Below are positions 24,547 through 34,223 of a stretch of DNA of 64,000 nt, piece by piece. The notes beneath the pieces were generated by a model. That model was given only the letters and a program-made list of their open reading frames with translations, had not been told where the DNA came from and did not search any database. The stretch is taken from contig NZ_WUQZ01000016.1 of NCBI RefSeq assembly GCF_009829075.1, forward strand, positions 30,158 to 94,157, written 5' to 3'. The stretch is from Sphingobacterium composti. GTDB taxonomy: Bacteria > Bacteroidota > Bacteroidia > Sphingobacteriales > Sphingobacteriaceae. Both the position numbers and the translations under genes were made by a program. How positions within the stretch are numbered: the first letter of the stretch is position 1; each line of letters starts with the position of its first letter.

Positions 24547-25968
24547 ATGAAAAACTGGAAATCAACCCTCTATATGTCCGCGATACTAATCGCCCTTTCC
24601 AGCATTTTGTCTTTTAACACAGCGAAAGCTCAAGCTTATGGACAAGTTTCATTGGATATATTCTATGATGAACTGTCACCGTATGGCCACTGGGATATGG
24701 ATCCTAATTATGGCGATGTTTGGTATCCAAATGAAGGGAGAAATTTCAGGCCATATAGTACAAATGGCTACTGGGCTATGACCGAGTATGGCAACACTTG
24801 GGTTTCCAATTACTCATGGGGATGGGCTCCGTTTCATTATGGTCGTTGGGTATATAACTCATATCGTGGATGGGGATGGATCCCAGGTTATGAATGGGGA
24901 CCCGCTTGGGTAGAATGGCGTTCGGGTAATGGTTATTATGGATGGGCTCCGATGATGCCACATTATGGTGTCAGTATCTCTATACATATACCTATATCAG
25001 CTTGGTGCTTTGCTCCTGTAAGACATATTTATTCGCGCAATTTTCACCGTCATGCCTATTATGGCAGAACTAATATTTACAATAGAACTACCATAATAAA
25101 TAATACGTATGTAGTGAACAATAATCATTATTATGGAGGACCTGCGCGCAGAGATATTGAAAGAGCAATCGGCCGTCGCGTAGAAGTTCGAAGTGTTAGA
25201 CAATCTGATCGTCCAGGCGCATCACGCGTGGATAGTAGAAGTGTATCAATATATAGACCTGAGCGCGACAATAACAGAGCAACGACTAGCCGATCGGTCT
25301 CTTCGGAAAGAAGATCTTCTACATCTTCACGGGAAGGAAATAGAAATGAAAGTCGCACAGACAATAATAGAAGTGCTGCAAGAAGTGCGCAACGTGAAAT
25401 GCATATTGGAAGCGATGGCAACACGACTATTCGAAATAGAAGTAATCAAACGAATGAGAGAGCTGTTTCAAATAGAAATTCGACTTCAGAAACGCAAAGA
25501 AATACGCAAAATAGAAGTTCAGAAAATACAAACCGTAATACTGACAGAAGTGTAAGAACTGTGGAACGCAGTCCAGTTTCGACTAATGGACGTGCAAATC
25601 GCGAAAGTGGAAATTTACAAAAAAGAGAATCTGTTACTTCAAGAAGTACTTCACAGCCACAGCGTGCAGAGAGAAATCAACCGCAACGTGTGGAGAGATC
25701 AGAAACTCCAAGGGCAGAAAGAGCACAACCTCAACGTCAAGAACGTACTCAACCACAAAGAGAACAGAGAACACAAGAGCGAAGTGTGAAAAGCAGTACT
25801 CCTGTACAACAAGCTTCAAATACACGAAGCTCTCAACATTCAAGTTCTAGTGTAGCGCGATCATCTACTCCTAGAGTAGAACGTTCCGCTCCTTCTTCAA
25901 GCGGTAGATCAGCTGGTACTACACAACGCGGAGAGTCTGGAGGAAGTTCAGAACGCAGCAGAAGATAA
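24547..25968 (+). CDS. Secreted DUF6600-like protein with a basic low-complexity tail
   Basis: This 473-residue protein has a signal peptide (cleavage near residue 29, TAKAQA). A W/Y/G-rich domain (about 33-150) follows, with repeats such as SPYGHWDM, WAPFHYGRW, GWGWIPGYEWGPAWV and YGWAPM, the pattern of DUF6600-type proteins. From about residue 215 to the end the chain is disordered and rich in Arg, Ser, Asn, Gln, Glu and Thr, with short tandem-like QPQRxER units near 370-405. Function is unknown. A surface or periplasmic polyelectrolyte role is possible. It is monocistronic, with a terminator 30 bases after the stop. Confidence 0.8.
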   Translation: MKNWKSTLYMSAILIALSSILSFNTAKAQAYGQVSLDIFYDELSPYGHWDMDPNYGDVWYPNEGRNFRPYSTNGYWAMTEYGNTWVSNYSWGWAPFHYGRWVYNSYRGWGWIPGYEWGPAWVEWRSGNGYYGWAPMMPHYGVSISIHIPISAWCFAPVRHIYSRNFHRHAYYGRTNIYNRTTIINNTYVVNNNHYYGGPARRDIERAIGRRVEVRSVRQSDRPGASRVDSRSVSIYRPERDNNRATTSRSVSSERRSSTSSREGNRNESRTDNNRSAARSAQREMHIGSDGNTTIRNRSNQTNERAVSNRNSTSETQRNTQNRSSENTNRNTDRSVRTVERSPVSTNGRANRESGNLQKRESVTSRSTSQPQRAERNQPQRVERSETPRAERAQPQRQERTQPQREQRTQERSVKSSTPVQQASNTRSSQHSSSSVARSSTPRVERSAPSSSGRSAGTTQRGESGGSSERSRR

Positions 25969-25997
25969 CAACGAATAAAAATTATAATTATCTATTT

Positions 25998-26023
25998 AGC
26001 GAGTTAAGTCATGTTAGCTCGCT
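25998..26023 (+). terminator. Terminator after the DUF6600-like gene
   Basis: The stem AGCGAGTTAA / TTAGCTCGCT (one G-T pair) with a 6-base loop is followed by TATTTTAT. It lies 29 bases past the stop codon. Confidence 0.75.
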
Positions 26024-26104
26024 TATTTTATGTAATTTCGGTTAAATTTTGATCGCACAAGCATAGCTTAATAGCAGAGGTTTCATCTTTTACAAGAAAT
26101 TCTT

Positions 26105-27283
26105 ATGGCAAAACTCGAATCCATCTTAGATAATGATTTTTACAAGTTTACGATGCAATATGCTGTAGTTAAACTTTTCCCCAGAGCGAAAGCTAAGTAT
26201 CAATTTATCAATAGAGGCAAACATAAATACCCAGAAGGATTTGCAGAAAGATTGAAAGATGCTATTCACGAATTAGGTAAACTTAAATTATCCAAAGAAG
26301 AAAAGATTTTCTTTGCTGAAACTTGTCCCTATATCGATCCGACGTATTTTGATTTTTTACAAGGATACCGTTATGATCCAGATGAGGTAAAAATAACGCA
26401 GAATGGTACTGACTTGACAGTAAAAATCGAAGGTTATTGGTATCGCACAATACTCTGGGAAGTACCAATTATGTCGTTGATTTGCGAATTGTATTATGAA
26501 ATAACAGGTCTTCAACGTGTTTCAGACGAAGAGGTTGCTGCTATTGTTGAAAACAAGATGCAGAAATACGACAAGTTGGACATCACTATTGCGGATTTTG
26601 GAACAAGACGTCGTCATTCGTTTGAAGTACATGATTTGGTTATTAAGACACTTAAAAACCACAAATCCAAAACATTCATCGGAACAAGTAATGTATATTT
26701 TGCGATGAAATATCAAACTAAACCAATCGGTACCCACGCGCACGAGTGGTTTATGTTCCATGCTGCAAAGTTTGGTTATAAAATGGCAAACTTATTAGGG
26801 TTAGAAAATTGGGCGAATGTATATCGAGGGGATTTGGGTATTGCTTTGTCAGACACCTACACTACAGAAACTTTTTTCAAACAGTTTGATAAGAAATTGA
26901 CAAAATTATTTGATGGCGTGCGCCACGATTCGGGAGATGCTATTGAGTTTGCGCAAAAAACCATCAATCATTACCAAAGCAAAGGAATTGATCCAAATTC
27001 GAAGACCATTATTTTCTCCGATGGATTGGACTACAATAAAGTAGAACGTATTGTGAACTTTTGCAAAGGAAAGATTGGTATTTCATTCGGGATAGGCACG
27101 GACTTCACAAATGATGTAGGTTTAGAACGTATGAATATTGTATTGAAAATGACAGAAACCCTACCAGAAGATGGAGAATGGACTCCGGTTATCAAACTTT
27201 CAGATGAAGCAATGAAACATACGGGCGATCCGGCGGAGATTAAAATGGCAAAGAGATATTTACACATTGATGGGCATGCATAG
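26105..27283 (+). CDS. pncB: Nicotinate phosphoribosyltransferase
   Basis: This 392-residue enzyme makes nicotinate mononucleotide from nicotinate and PRPP in NAD salvage. The start LESILDNDFYKFTMQ, the TIADFGTRRRHS segment, GTSNVYFAMKY, THAHEW and the phosphate-site HDSGDAIEF with FSDGLDYNKVERI are all typical of PncB. The length is normal. The following methyltransferase gene overlaps its 3' end by 14 bases. Confidence 0.96.
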   Translation: MAKLESILDNDFYKFTMQYAVVKLFPRAKAKYQFINRGKHKYPEGFAERLKDAIHELGKLKLSKEEKIFFAETCPYIDPTYFDFLQGYRYDPDEVKITQNGTDLTVKIEGYWYRTILWEVPIMSLICELYYEITGLQRVSDEEVAAIVENKMQKYDKLDITIADFGTRRRHSFEVHDLVIKTLKNHKSKTFIGTSNVYFAMKYQTKPIGTHAHEWFMFHAAKFGYKMANLLGLENWANVYRGDLGIALSDTYTTETFFKQFDKKLTKLFDGVRHDSGDAIEFAQKTINHYQSKGIDPNSKTIIFSDGLDYNKVERIVNFCKGKIGISFGIGTDFTNDVGLERMNIVLKMTETLPEDGEWTPVIKLSDEAMKHTGDPAEIKMAKRYLHIDGHA

Positions 27284-27977
27284 AGACGTATACGGAGAAG
27301 CTTTAGCTGAGTATTTTGAAAAAGAAGAATTAACTGTTCCCTTGTTATTACATAGTACATATGGTGATATTGAAGAAATGCCTGTAGAAGTCTTTTTTCG
27401 TGATGCGGAAGATTTTCCTGAATTAGAGTTTATTGCACTTTCACTTTGTGATGGAAAAGTATTGGATGTCGGCGCAGGTGTAGGCGCACATGCTCTGTAT
27501 TTGCAAGAGAAGAATTTTGATGTCGTAGCTTTAGAAATTTCGAAAACGGCTTGTAATATTATGCAGCAGCGCGGAGTCCAAAAGATTGTTCAACAAAACT
27601 TTTTCGCTTTAGCAAATCAAGAATTCGACACGCTCCTATTTCTAATGAATGGGATTGGTTTAGCGGGTACAATTGATGGATTTAGAAAGTTGTTAGTACA
27701 CAGCAAGACGTTATTAAGTGAAAAAGGTCAGTTGCTTTTCGATAGTTCGGACATTTCCTATTTGTATGACGAATACCGCATCCAAAGGCCAGAATATTAT
27801 TTCGGAGAAATTGGCTACCAATATGAATTCAATGGAGTGAAAGGAGAACCATTCAAATGGCTATACTTAGATCAGGAGACTTTGATTAAAGTTGCTCATG
27901 AAGAAGGGTGGGTAGTTCAGATTCTTTTTGAAGATGAAAACGATCAGTACTTGGTGCGAATGGAGCCAAGGAAGTAA
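27270..27977 (+). CDS. Class I SAM-dependent methyltransferase
   Basis: This is a 235-residue cytoplasmic methyltransferase of unknown substrate. Motif I reads VLDVGAGVGAHALYL near residue 66, and an acidic residue follows in VVALEIS. The later FDTLLFLMNGIGLAG resembles the motif IV region of small-molecule methyltransferases. The start is uncertain: ATG at 27270 or 27276 both overlap pncB; a TTG at 27267 is less likely. Translational coupling with pncB is probable, but no metabolic link is evident. Confidence 0.82.
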   Translation: MGMHRDVYGEALAEYFEKEELTVPLLLHSTYGDIEEMPVEVFFRDAEDFPELEFIALSLCDGKVLDVGAGVGAHALYLQEKNFDVVALEISKTACNIMQQRGVQKIVQQNFFALANQEFDTLLFLMNGIGLAGTIDGFRKLLVHSKTLLSEKGQLLFDSSDISYLYDEYRIQRPEYYFGEIGYQYEFNGVKGEPFKWLYLDQETLIKVAHEEGWVVQILFEDENDQYLVRMEPRK

Positions 27978-28086
27978 ATTTTACTATCATTCTATTCAAA
28001 TTGACACCTCAATTTCGACATAATAATACAATTTATTTCAGCAATTTTCGGATTGTATAGACGAAAAAGAAGTGAGACATTTGTGT

Positions 28087-28947
28087 ATGGAGATATCAGA
28101 AAAGAACTTGAATTACAACCGAATAGCTAAAGCAATTGCTTTCATTCAGGTAAATTTCAAAAAGCAACCTAGTTTGGCTGAAATTGCTACGCATGTACAT
28201 TTAAGTCCTTTCCATTTCCAAAGATTATTTCAAGAATGGGCGGGGACCACTCCAAAGAAATTTCTGCAGTATATCAGTTTGCAACACGCCAAACAGGTTT
28301 TAAAAGAATCCAAGTCAACAGATATTGCGACTTATGATACGGGATTAAGTAGTACAAGTCGTTTGCACGAGCTTTTTGTCAAGATCGAAGCGATGACACC
28401 TGCTGAATACAAAAATGGAGGATCAGAACTTTTTATCAATTATAATACTTATGAAACCCTATTTGGATCTATTTGTATTGCTTCAACTAACAAAGGTATT
28501 TGCCACATAGCCTTTGTAGAGCAAGATGAAGAAGCTTTAGAAAGCTTAATAATAAATTTCCCAAATGCAACCTTCCTACACAACGATGAAACAGATCATC
28601 AAAATGTCGTAGATTTTTTTAATAATACTAAAACCCATTCCTCTCCCCTTCATTTGCATTTAAAAGGCACTCCTTTTCAGCTCAAAGTGTGGGAAGCCTT
28701 ATTAAAAATACCAGAAGGGAAATTGAAAACATATGGAGAAATAGCCAACTCTATTGGTAATCCAAAATCTTCAAGGGCTGTAGGAACAGCTATAGGTAGC
28801 AATCCTATTGCTTTTCTAATACCGTGTCATCGTGTGATTCAAACTTCTGGACTATTTGGCGGTTATATGTGGAAGCCTATTCGCAAAACAGCGATTATTG
28901 GGTGGGAGCAGGCGCAAATAAATGTTGAAAATGAGGAAACTATTTAA
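28087..28947 (+). CDS. Ada-like AraC HTH plus methylated-DNA-protein cysteine methyltransferase
   Basis: This 286-residue fusion has an AraC-type HTH (about 10-108) and an O6-alkylguanine-DNA alkyltransferase domain (about 120-285) with active-site Cys247 in IPCHRV. The N-terminal zinc domain of E. coli Ada, which accepts methyl groups from phosphotriesters, is absent. I chose the ATG at 28087 rather than the GTG at 28072. The AlkB-like gene overlaps its end by 26 bases, so the two repair genes form an alkylation-response pair. The protein could repress or activate its own operon (inference). Confidence 0.9.
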   Translation: MEISEKNLNYNRIAKAIAFIQVNFKKQPSLAEIATHVHLSPFHFQRLFQEWAGTTPKKFLQYISLQHAKQVLKESKSTDIATYDTGLSSTSRLHELFVKIEAMTPAEYKNGGSELFINYNTYETLFGSICIASTNKGICHIAFVEQDEEALESLIINFPNATFLHNDETDHQNVVDFFNNTKTHSSPLHLHLKGTPFQLKVWEALLKIPEGKLKTYGEIANSIGNPKSSRAVGTAIGSNPIAFLIPCHRVIQTSGLFGGYMWKPIRKTAIIGWEQAQINVENEETI

Positions 28948-29536
28948 CACAGCAGATCCATCCAAAAATCATTTACCATATGATGGTACTGTGAATTACT
29001 TTGGAAATATTATCGCAAATCCAGATTCATATTTTCAAAAATTGTTGGATGAAGTTAGCTGGCAGCATGATCAAGCCATGATTTTCGGGAAACTTGTAAC
29101 GACCAAACGTAAAGTAGCTTGGTATGGCGATGATGCATTCTCTTATAAGTATTCAGGAATCGAAAAAGTAGCTTCCCCGTGGAACACTACGCTTCTTGAC
29201 CTGAAAAAAATCGTTGAAGCAAATAGTGGAGAAACATTTAATTCTTGTTTGCTGAACCTCTACCACGATGGCAACGAGGGAATGGCTTGGCACAGTGATG
29301 GCGAAAAGGATTTAAAGAAAAATGGGGCTATTGCGTCAGTAAGTTTCGGTGCAGAACGTAAATTTTCATTTAAACATAAAATTACGAAGGAAAAGATTGA
29401 TCTTTTTTTGGAAGATGGTTCCCTACTTATTATGAAGGATGAAACCCAAACGTATTGGTTGCATCGACTACCTCAATCGAGAACAGTTTGCACACCGCGA
29501 ATTAATCTTACTTTTAGAACAATTCTCGAAAAATAG
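28922..29536 (+). CDS. AlkB-like 2-oxoglutarate/Fe(II) dioxygenase (DNA repair)
   Basis: This 204-residue oxidative demethylase repairs N1-methyladenine and N3-methylcytosine type lesions. The iron ligands are visible as His124 and Asp126 in AWHSD and His181 in WLHRLP; the 2-oxoglutarate Arg pair lies in PRINLTFR (193-199). It resembles the ALKBH2/3-like class common in Bacteroidota. The start at 28922 overlaps the Ada-like gene; an in-frame ATG at 28931 is also possible. Confidence 0.93.
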   Translation: MLKMRKLFNTADPSKNHLPYDGTVNYFGNIIANPDSYFQKLLDEVSWQHDQAMIFGKLVTTKRKVAWYGDDAFSYKYSGIEKVASPWNTTLLDLKKIVEANSGETFNSCLLNLYHDGNEGMAWHSDGEKDLKKNGAIASVSFGAERKFSFKHKITKEKIDLFLEDGSLLIMKDETQTYWLHRLPQSRTVCTPRINLTFRTILEK

Positions 29537-29620
29537 AATGTAACAATTGTAAACACCCACTACACTAATGTAGCTTTTACCACAATCTTCTTTATCTTTA
29601 TTTAACACTACCAATTTTCT

Positions 29621-32251
29621 ATGTTGATGAAGAAAATATATTTTTTAATCTTATTTATTGCGCAGTTTCATTTATCAACTGCACAAGTAACTACTCCCAA
29701 AGAGCACTTTGGATTTGCTATTGGTGATGACTACCATTTGGCAAATTTCACTCAAACAGAGGCTTATTTCAAAAAATTAGCCGAACAATCAGGTCGAATT
29801 CGCTATCAAGTCATCGGGAAGACTGAAGAAGGCAGAGATCAACCTATGCTAATTATTTCCGCACCGGAGAATCTTGCCAAACTTGAGCATTTCAAATCTA
29901 TCGCCCAAAAATTAGCCCGTGCTGAATTACCTGAAACCGAAGCAAAGCAACTCGCTAAAAAAGGAAAATCTGTTGTTTGGATTGACGGGGGATTGCATTC
30001 CACAGAAACTGTTGCAATGCACCAGCTCATTCAAATCGCCTACCTTCTGGCAAGTCAACAGAATGACGAAACAAAAAACATACTTCAAAACAGCATCATA
30101 CTTCTTACTCATGCGAATCCAGATGGACAAGAGTTGGTTAGTAATTGGTATATGCGTGAAGAAACTCCTGAAAAACGTTCATTAGCAAATCTTCCTAAGC
30201 TATACCAAAAGTATGCTGGACATGACAATAATCGAGATTTTTTCATGCTCAACTTGAAGGAATCTCAAAATATCGCAAGACAGCTTTTCATCGAGTGGAA
30301 TCCACAAATAATGTACAACCATCACCAAACAGCACCTGCTGGAGCTGTAGTGGCAGGCGCACCATATCGTGATCCTTTCAATTATGTTTTCGACCCTTTA
30401 GTTATTACGGGAATTGAATCCTTGGGAGCTGCAATGGCTTCACGCCTTTATGCAGAAAACAAACCTGGTTACACGCAAAGAGGTGGTTCGGTTTTCTCTA
30501 CTTGGTACAATGGAGGATTACGCACAACTACCTATTTTCACAATACAATTGGATTATTAACCGAGATCATTGGTGGTCCCAATCCATTTGAGATACCTTT
30601 AGTTCCTTCACGATTAATTCCAAATAGCAATACACATAATCCTGTCATCCCACAAACATGGCATTTCAAACAATCAATTGAATATTCTACTTCATTGAAT
30701 TATGCAGTTTTAAACTATGCTGCAAAATTTAAAGAAGAATTACTGTTCAATATTTACAGAATGGGAAGAAATTCTATAGAAAAAGGGAATCAAGATACAT
30801 GGTCCTTATCTCCAAGTAAAGTAGCTGTAGTAGAAAAAGCTATTGAGAACCTAAAGGTGCAAAACGAAAATCTTAATAATCAACGCGGTAACCCGAGACA
30901 AGCATTAGATTCGCTATTGAAAAATTCCAATTACAGAGATCCACGTGGATATATCATTTCAGTACAACAAGAAAATCCCGAAACTACAATTAAATTTTTA
31001 AATGCATTATCCGCTAATGGCATACGTATCGAACAAGCTAGAGAACCTTTTGTATACGAAGGAATGCAATATCCTGCAAACAGTTATTTAATTAGAACTA
31101 ATCAAGCATTTCGTCCACATATCCTAGATATGTTTGAAGCTCAAGACCATCCAAATGATTTTGAATATGCAGGCGGCCCTCCTATTCCTCCTTATGACGC
31201 TGCTGGCTGGACTTTAGCTTACTTGATGCACATTAACTTTTATCGTGCCTTTGAAGAAGTGAAAGGCAATTTTGAAACACTTCCTTTTGGAGAAAAACTT
31301 ATTGTCGCTGCAAAGGAAACATCGCGTGGTAAATTCTTAGTAATAAATAACTCAGATAATGAAATATTTCGAATTACTAATGAATTATTAAAAAGAAATG
31401 TAAAAGTTTACCGTGACGAGAGAGGTAATTTTATCTTCCCTAATAACTCTATTGCAAAGGAACTGTTAGGGAAAACAAACCTCGTATCAACAAGTCTTAC
31501 TCAATTGCCAAAGTCTATTAAAGCTATCAAATCTTTGCGTATTGGTCTTTGGGATACCTATGGTGGTAGTATGCCATCTGGATGGACACGATTTATATTT
31601 GAAAAATATGATTTTGATTTCAAATTAATTTATGCTCCTGACTTGGATAAAGGAGATTTAAATAACGAATTTGATGTTATTATATTGCCAAGTAATGCAT
31701 TGCTTCGAGACGCTACAAGTTTGGTTCCTGAGAATATACCACAACCTTTTGCTTCGCAATGGGGATTTATGACACCTGAAAAAACAATTCCGCAATTGGA
31801 AAAGTTTATCAAAAATGGCGGCCATCTAATTTCAATTGGTAATAGTTCTAGAATTGTTGAAGATTTTAAAATCGGCGTAGTTAATCATCTAGTTGATAAC
31901 GAGAATAAACCATTGAAGCGCGAAGTTTATTATACACCTGGTTCGGTTTTAAAAGCATCGTTGGATAACACATCAAAATCAGGATTAGGATATCCTTCAG
32001 AAATAGATTTTTATTTCGCTAATAATAATGTCTATAAAATTGTTGATTCTTCCATAAAACCACTCATGTGGTTTTCTTCTGAAAAAGTATTGAAAAGTGG
32101 ATGGTCTTGGGGAGAAAAATACCTCAAAGATGGAGTTATTGGCTTTGAAAAAACGATGGAAAAAGGAAAACTAACAGTATTTACACCTGACATTACGTTT
32201 AGAGCTCAGGCTCATGGGACCTTCAAACTTCTTTTTAACAATTTATATTAA
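29621..32251 (+). CDS. Secreted M14 family zinc carboxypeptidase
   Basis: This is an 876-residue exported metallopeptidase. The signal peptide ends near residue 21 (STAQ). The M14 zinc site is His126 and Glu129 in GGLHSTE, with the third ligand His234 or His235 in YNHHQT; Arg205 in NNRD is the likely substrate-binding Arg, and a catalytic Glu lies in LLTEIIG (about 318). The C-terminal half (about 560-760) looks like the glutamine-amidotransferase-like domain often fused to such Bacteroidota M14 enzymes. The start at 29621 has an alternative ATG at 29627. It is monocistronic, with a strong terminator at its stop. Confidence 0.9.
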   Translation: MLMKKIYFLILFIAQFHLSTAQVTTPKEHFGFAIGDDYHLANFTQTEAYFKKLAEQSGRIRYQVIGKTEEGRDQPMLIISAPENLAKLEHFKSIAQKLARAELPETEAKQLAKKGKSVVWIDGGLHSTETVAMHQLIQIAYLLASQQNDETKNILQNSIILLTHANPDGQELVSNWYMREETPEKRSLANLPKLYQKYAGHDNNRDFFMLNLKESQNIARQLFIEWNPQIMYNHHQTAPAGAVVAGAPYRDPFNYVFDPLVITGIESLGAAMASRLYAENKPGYTQRGGSVFSTWYNGGLRTTTYFHNTIGLLTEIIGGPNPFEIPLVPSRLIPNSNTHNPVIPQTWHFKQSIEYSTSLNYAVLNYAAKFKEELLFNIYRMGRNSIEKGNQDTWSLSPSKVAVVEKAIENLKVQNENLNNQRGNPRQALDSLLKNSNYRDPRGYIISVQQENPETTIKFLNALSANGIRIEQAREPFVYEGMQYPANSYLIRTNQAFRPHILDMFEAQDHPNDFEYAGGPPIPPYDAAGWTLAYLMHINFYRAFEEVKGNFETLPFGEKLIVAAKETSRGKFLVINNSDNEIFRITNELLKRNVKVYRDERGNFIFPNNSIAKELLGKTNLVSTSLTQLPKSIKAIKSLRIGLWDTYGGSMPSGWTRFIFEKYDFDFKLIYAPDLDKGDLNNEFDVIILPSNALLRDATSLVPENIPQPFASQWGFMTPEKTIPQLEKFIKNGGHLISIGNSSRIVEDFKIGVVNHLVDNENKPLKREVYYTPGSVLKASLDNTSKSGLGYPSEIDFYFANNNVYKIVDSSIKPLMWFSSEKVLKSGWSWGEKYLKDGVIGFEKTMEKGKLTVFTPDITFRAQAHGTFKLLFNNLY

Positions 32252-32295
32252 AACGTAAAGAGAGCAAGATTGACATCTTGCTCTCCTTACGTTTT
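32250..32295. terminator. Bidirectional terminator between the M14 peptidase and ddl
   Basis: Two stacked arms pair: AAAACGTAA with TTACGTTTT and GAGAGCAAGAT with ATCTTGCTCTC, separated by one unpaired base per side and a 4-base loop. The M14 stop codon overlaps the base of the stem. It is a strong hairpin for both convergent genes. Confidence 0.9.
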
Positions 32296-32306
32296 ATAAA
32301 TGCTTA

Positions 32307-33311
32307 TTACTTTACTAAAGCAGCCTCAATTAATTCACTATAAAAATCGGATTCTTTCATCCCAAATGCGCGAACTTGTTGTGGAATAAAGCTTTGCGCT
32401 GTTTGACCAGGAATCGTATTGATTTCAATAAAATAGAATTTGTCTGTATCATTTTCTAAGAAGAAATCGACACGAACCATACCTTTACAATTCAATCGAA
32501 TATAAATTTCTTTAATGATGCGTGCGGCACGTTCTTGTTGTTCTTGAGTTAAATCCGCAGGCGTAATCTCCTCTGTTAAACCAGGAACATATTTCGCTTC
32601 AAAATCGAAAAACTCACGTGTTGTCTTTACTTCTGTAGCAGGAAGTACCACCAGTTCACCTTTTGAATTTCTAAAAATCCCTTGTGAAAACTCCCTACCA
32701 GACACAAATTCTTCCACCAAAACTTGAGCTCCTGTATTTTCAGCATCATATGCCTTATCCAAAGCTTCTTGCAATTCATCAGCAACTTTTACTTTACTCA
32801 TTCCAATACTAGAACCTCCTGCATTTGGTTTCACAAAATATGGCAAGTTTAATTTTGATTCAACTAATTGAACCGCTTCGGATCTATGGTTCTCAAAAAG
32901 CAATACAGATTTAGCAACATTCAATTCAGAAATATCAGCTATAATCGCTTTTGTATAACCTTTGTTCATAGTCAGCGAAGAAGTCAAAGCACTACAAGAA
33001 GTATATGGCAAACCAACCATATCAAAATAGCCTTGTAAGCGCCCATCCTCCCCTGGAGTACCGTGAAGTATGATGAAAGCTACATCAAAATTGATTTTAA
33101 CATTATTTAACAACAAGGAAAAATCATCCTTTAGAATGTCATGTTTATCACCGTTTTCATCTACGTAATACCATCCTTGTGAGGTAATATCTACTAAATA
33201 TACATCATATTTATCTTTGTCTATTTGACTGTAAACAAATTTTGAACTTTTGTAAGATACCTCAGCTTCACCTGTATATCCACCTGTGACTAATGCTACT
33301 TTTGTTTTCAT
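32307..33311 (-). CDS. ddl: D-alanine--D-alanine ligase
   Basis: This 334-residue ATP-grasp enzyme makes D-Ala-D-Ala for peptidoglycan. The start KVALVTGGYTGEAEVS is the ligand site; HGTPGEDGRLQG, KPNAGGSSIGMSKV and the metal/phosphate segment FIEINTIPGQT follow in order. I used the ATG at 33311, because the longer frame to 33350 adds an unrelated leader. It is monocistronic and divergent from the PASTA-mltG operon, another cell-wall locus. Confidence 0.96.
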   Translation of the reverse strand: MKTKVALVTGGYTGEAEVSYKSSKFVYSQIDKDKYDVYLVDITSQGWYYVDENGDKHDILKDDFSLLLNNVKINFDVAFIILHGTPGEDGRLQGYFDMVGLPYTSCSALTSSLTMNKGYTKAIIADISELNVAKSVLLFENHRSEAVQLVESKLNLPYFVKPNAGGSSIGMSKVKVADELQEALDKAYDAENTGAQVLVEEFVSGREFSQGIFRNSKGELVVLPATEVKTTREFFDFEAKYVPGLTEEITPADLTQEQQERAARIIKEIYIRLNCKGMVRVDFFLENDTDKFYFIEINTIPGQTAQSFIPQQVRAFGMKESDFYSELIEAALVK

Positions 33312-33329
33312 ATTAAGGGTTTCTGTTCG

Positions 33330-33337
33330 CAAATATA
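33330..33337 (-). promoter_or_regulatory. Possible -7 box for ddl
   Basis: The minus strand reads TATATTTG, a TAnnTTTG match, 18 bases upstream of the chosen ddl start. This supports the shorter start. No -33 TTG is evident. Confidence 0.45.
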
Positions 33338-33439
33338 ATTTGTGATACACGGAAAAACGAATATTTTTGCTGAATATTAGTTATGTTAATACACAATAGA
33401 TAACTTAACTTTACATCAAGAAAATAAAAACACATAGGG

Positions 33440-34219
33440 ATGTCCAAACTATTACTTTATCTTAAAACTGATACGTTCAGAAAAAACCTCATTTATGCTT
33501 TAATTGTTATAGCTGGTCTATTCTTAACTGTATATATTGGGTTGCGCATCTATACCAAGCACGGTGATGCACAAGAAGTCCCTATACTGAAAGGTCTTAC
33601 TATCGACGAAGCTAAAGATTTATTAGATAAAGCGGGACTGGAATATAAAGTTGACTCCATATACCAAATGGATGCTAAGCCCGGTTTAGTGATAGAGCAA
33701 AATCCATCACCAACTGCTTTGGTTAAAAGTGGACGTACCATCTATCTTACTATTATTACACAGGTCGCGCCAGATGTGGAATTTCCGAATATCATTGAAA
33801 AAAATCTAATTGAAGCCCAAGCTATTCTTAATAATGCTTCTTTAAAAATTGGAGATACTATTTACATCAACGATATCGCAAGAGATGTGGTATTGGATGC
33901 AAAATTTGCAGGAGTATCTATCAAAACAGGACGTCAAATAGCTAAAGGTTCTAAAATCACGCTTGTATTGGGTAATGGTCGTGGAGCAAACGAAGTAGAA
34001 ATTCCAACTTTGACAAATTTGACTTTATCCGAAGCTAAATTTGCATTAATAGGATTAGGTCTTACAGTAGGAAAAATTTCTGGAAATATAATCGATTCTG
34101 CTTCAGCACGTGTGATCAGTCAATCCCCAGATTCTACTTCACGATTTATAAGTATTGGTTCCCCAATTAATTTAGAATTAGCAAACGACATTACCCCAAC
34201 AGAAAATCTTCCAAATTAA
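33440..34219 (+). CDS. PASTA domain membrane protein
   Basis: This 259-residue protein has one membrane segment (about 16-36) and three PASTA repeats outside (about 42-110, 112-180, 182-250), shown by the pattern VPxLxGLTIDEAKDLL...GLVIEQNPSP. PASTA domains bind peptidoglycan or muropeptides. No kinase domain is attached, unlike PknB. It heads a tight operon with mltG, suggesting a role in cell-wall growth or septation. The gap to mltG is 4 bases. Confidence 0.9.
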   Translation: MSKLLLYLKTDTFRKNLIYALIVIAGLFLTVYIGLRIYTKHGDAQEVPILKGLTIDEAKDLLDKAGLEYKVDSIYQMDAKPGLVIEQNPSPTALVKSGRTIYLTIITQVAPDVEFPNIIEKNLIEAQAILNNASLKIGDTIYINDIARDVVLDAKFAGVSIKTGRQIAKGSKITLVLGNGRGANEVEIPTLTNLTLSEAKFALIGLGLTVGKISGNIIDSASARVISQSPDSTSRFISIGSPINLELANDITPTENLPN

Positions 34220-34223
34220 ACAC

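Noticed and set aside
25131..25843. Long overlapping ORFs in other frames of the DUF6600-like tail
   Set aside because: The low-complexity coding sequence leaves other frames open; these have no start context or recognisable domains.
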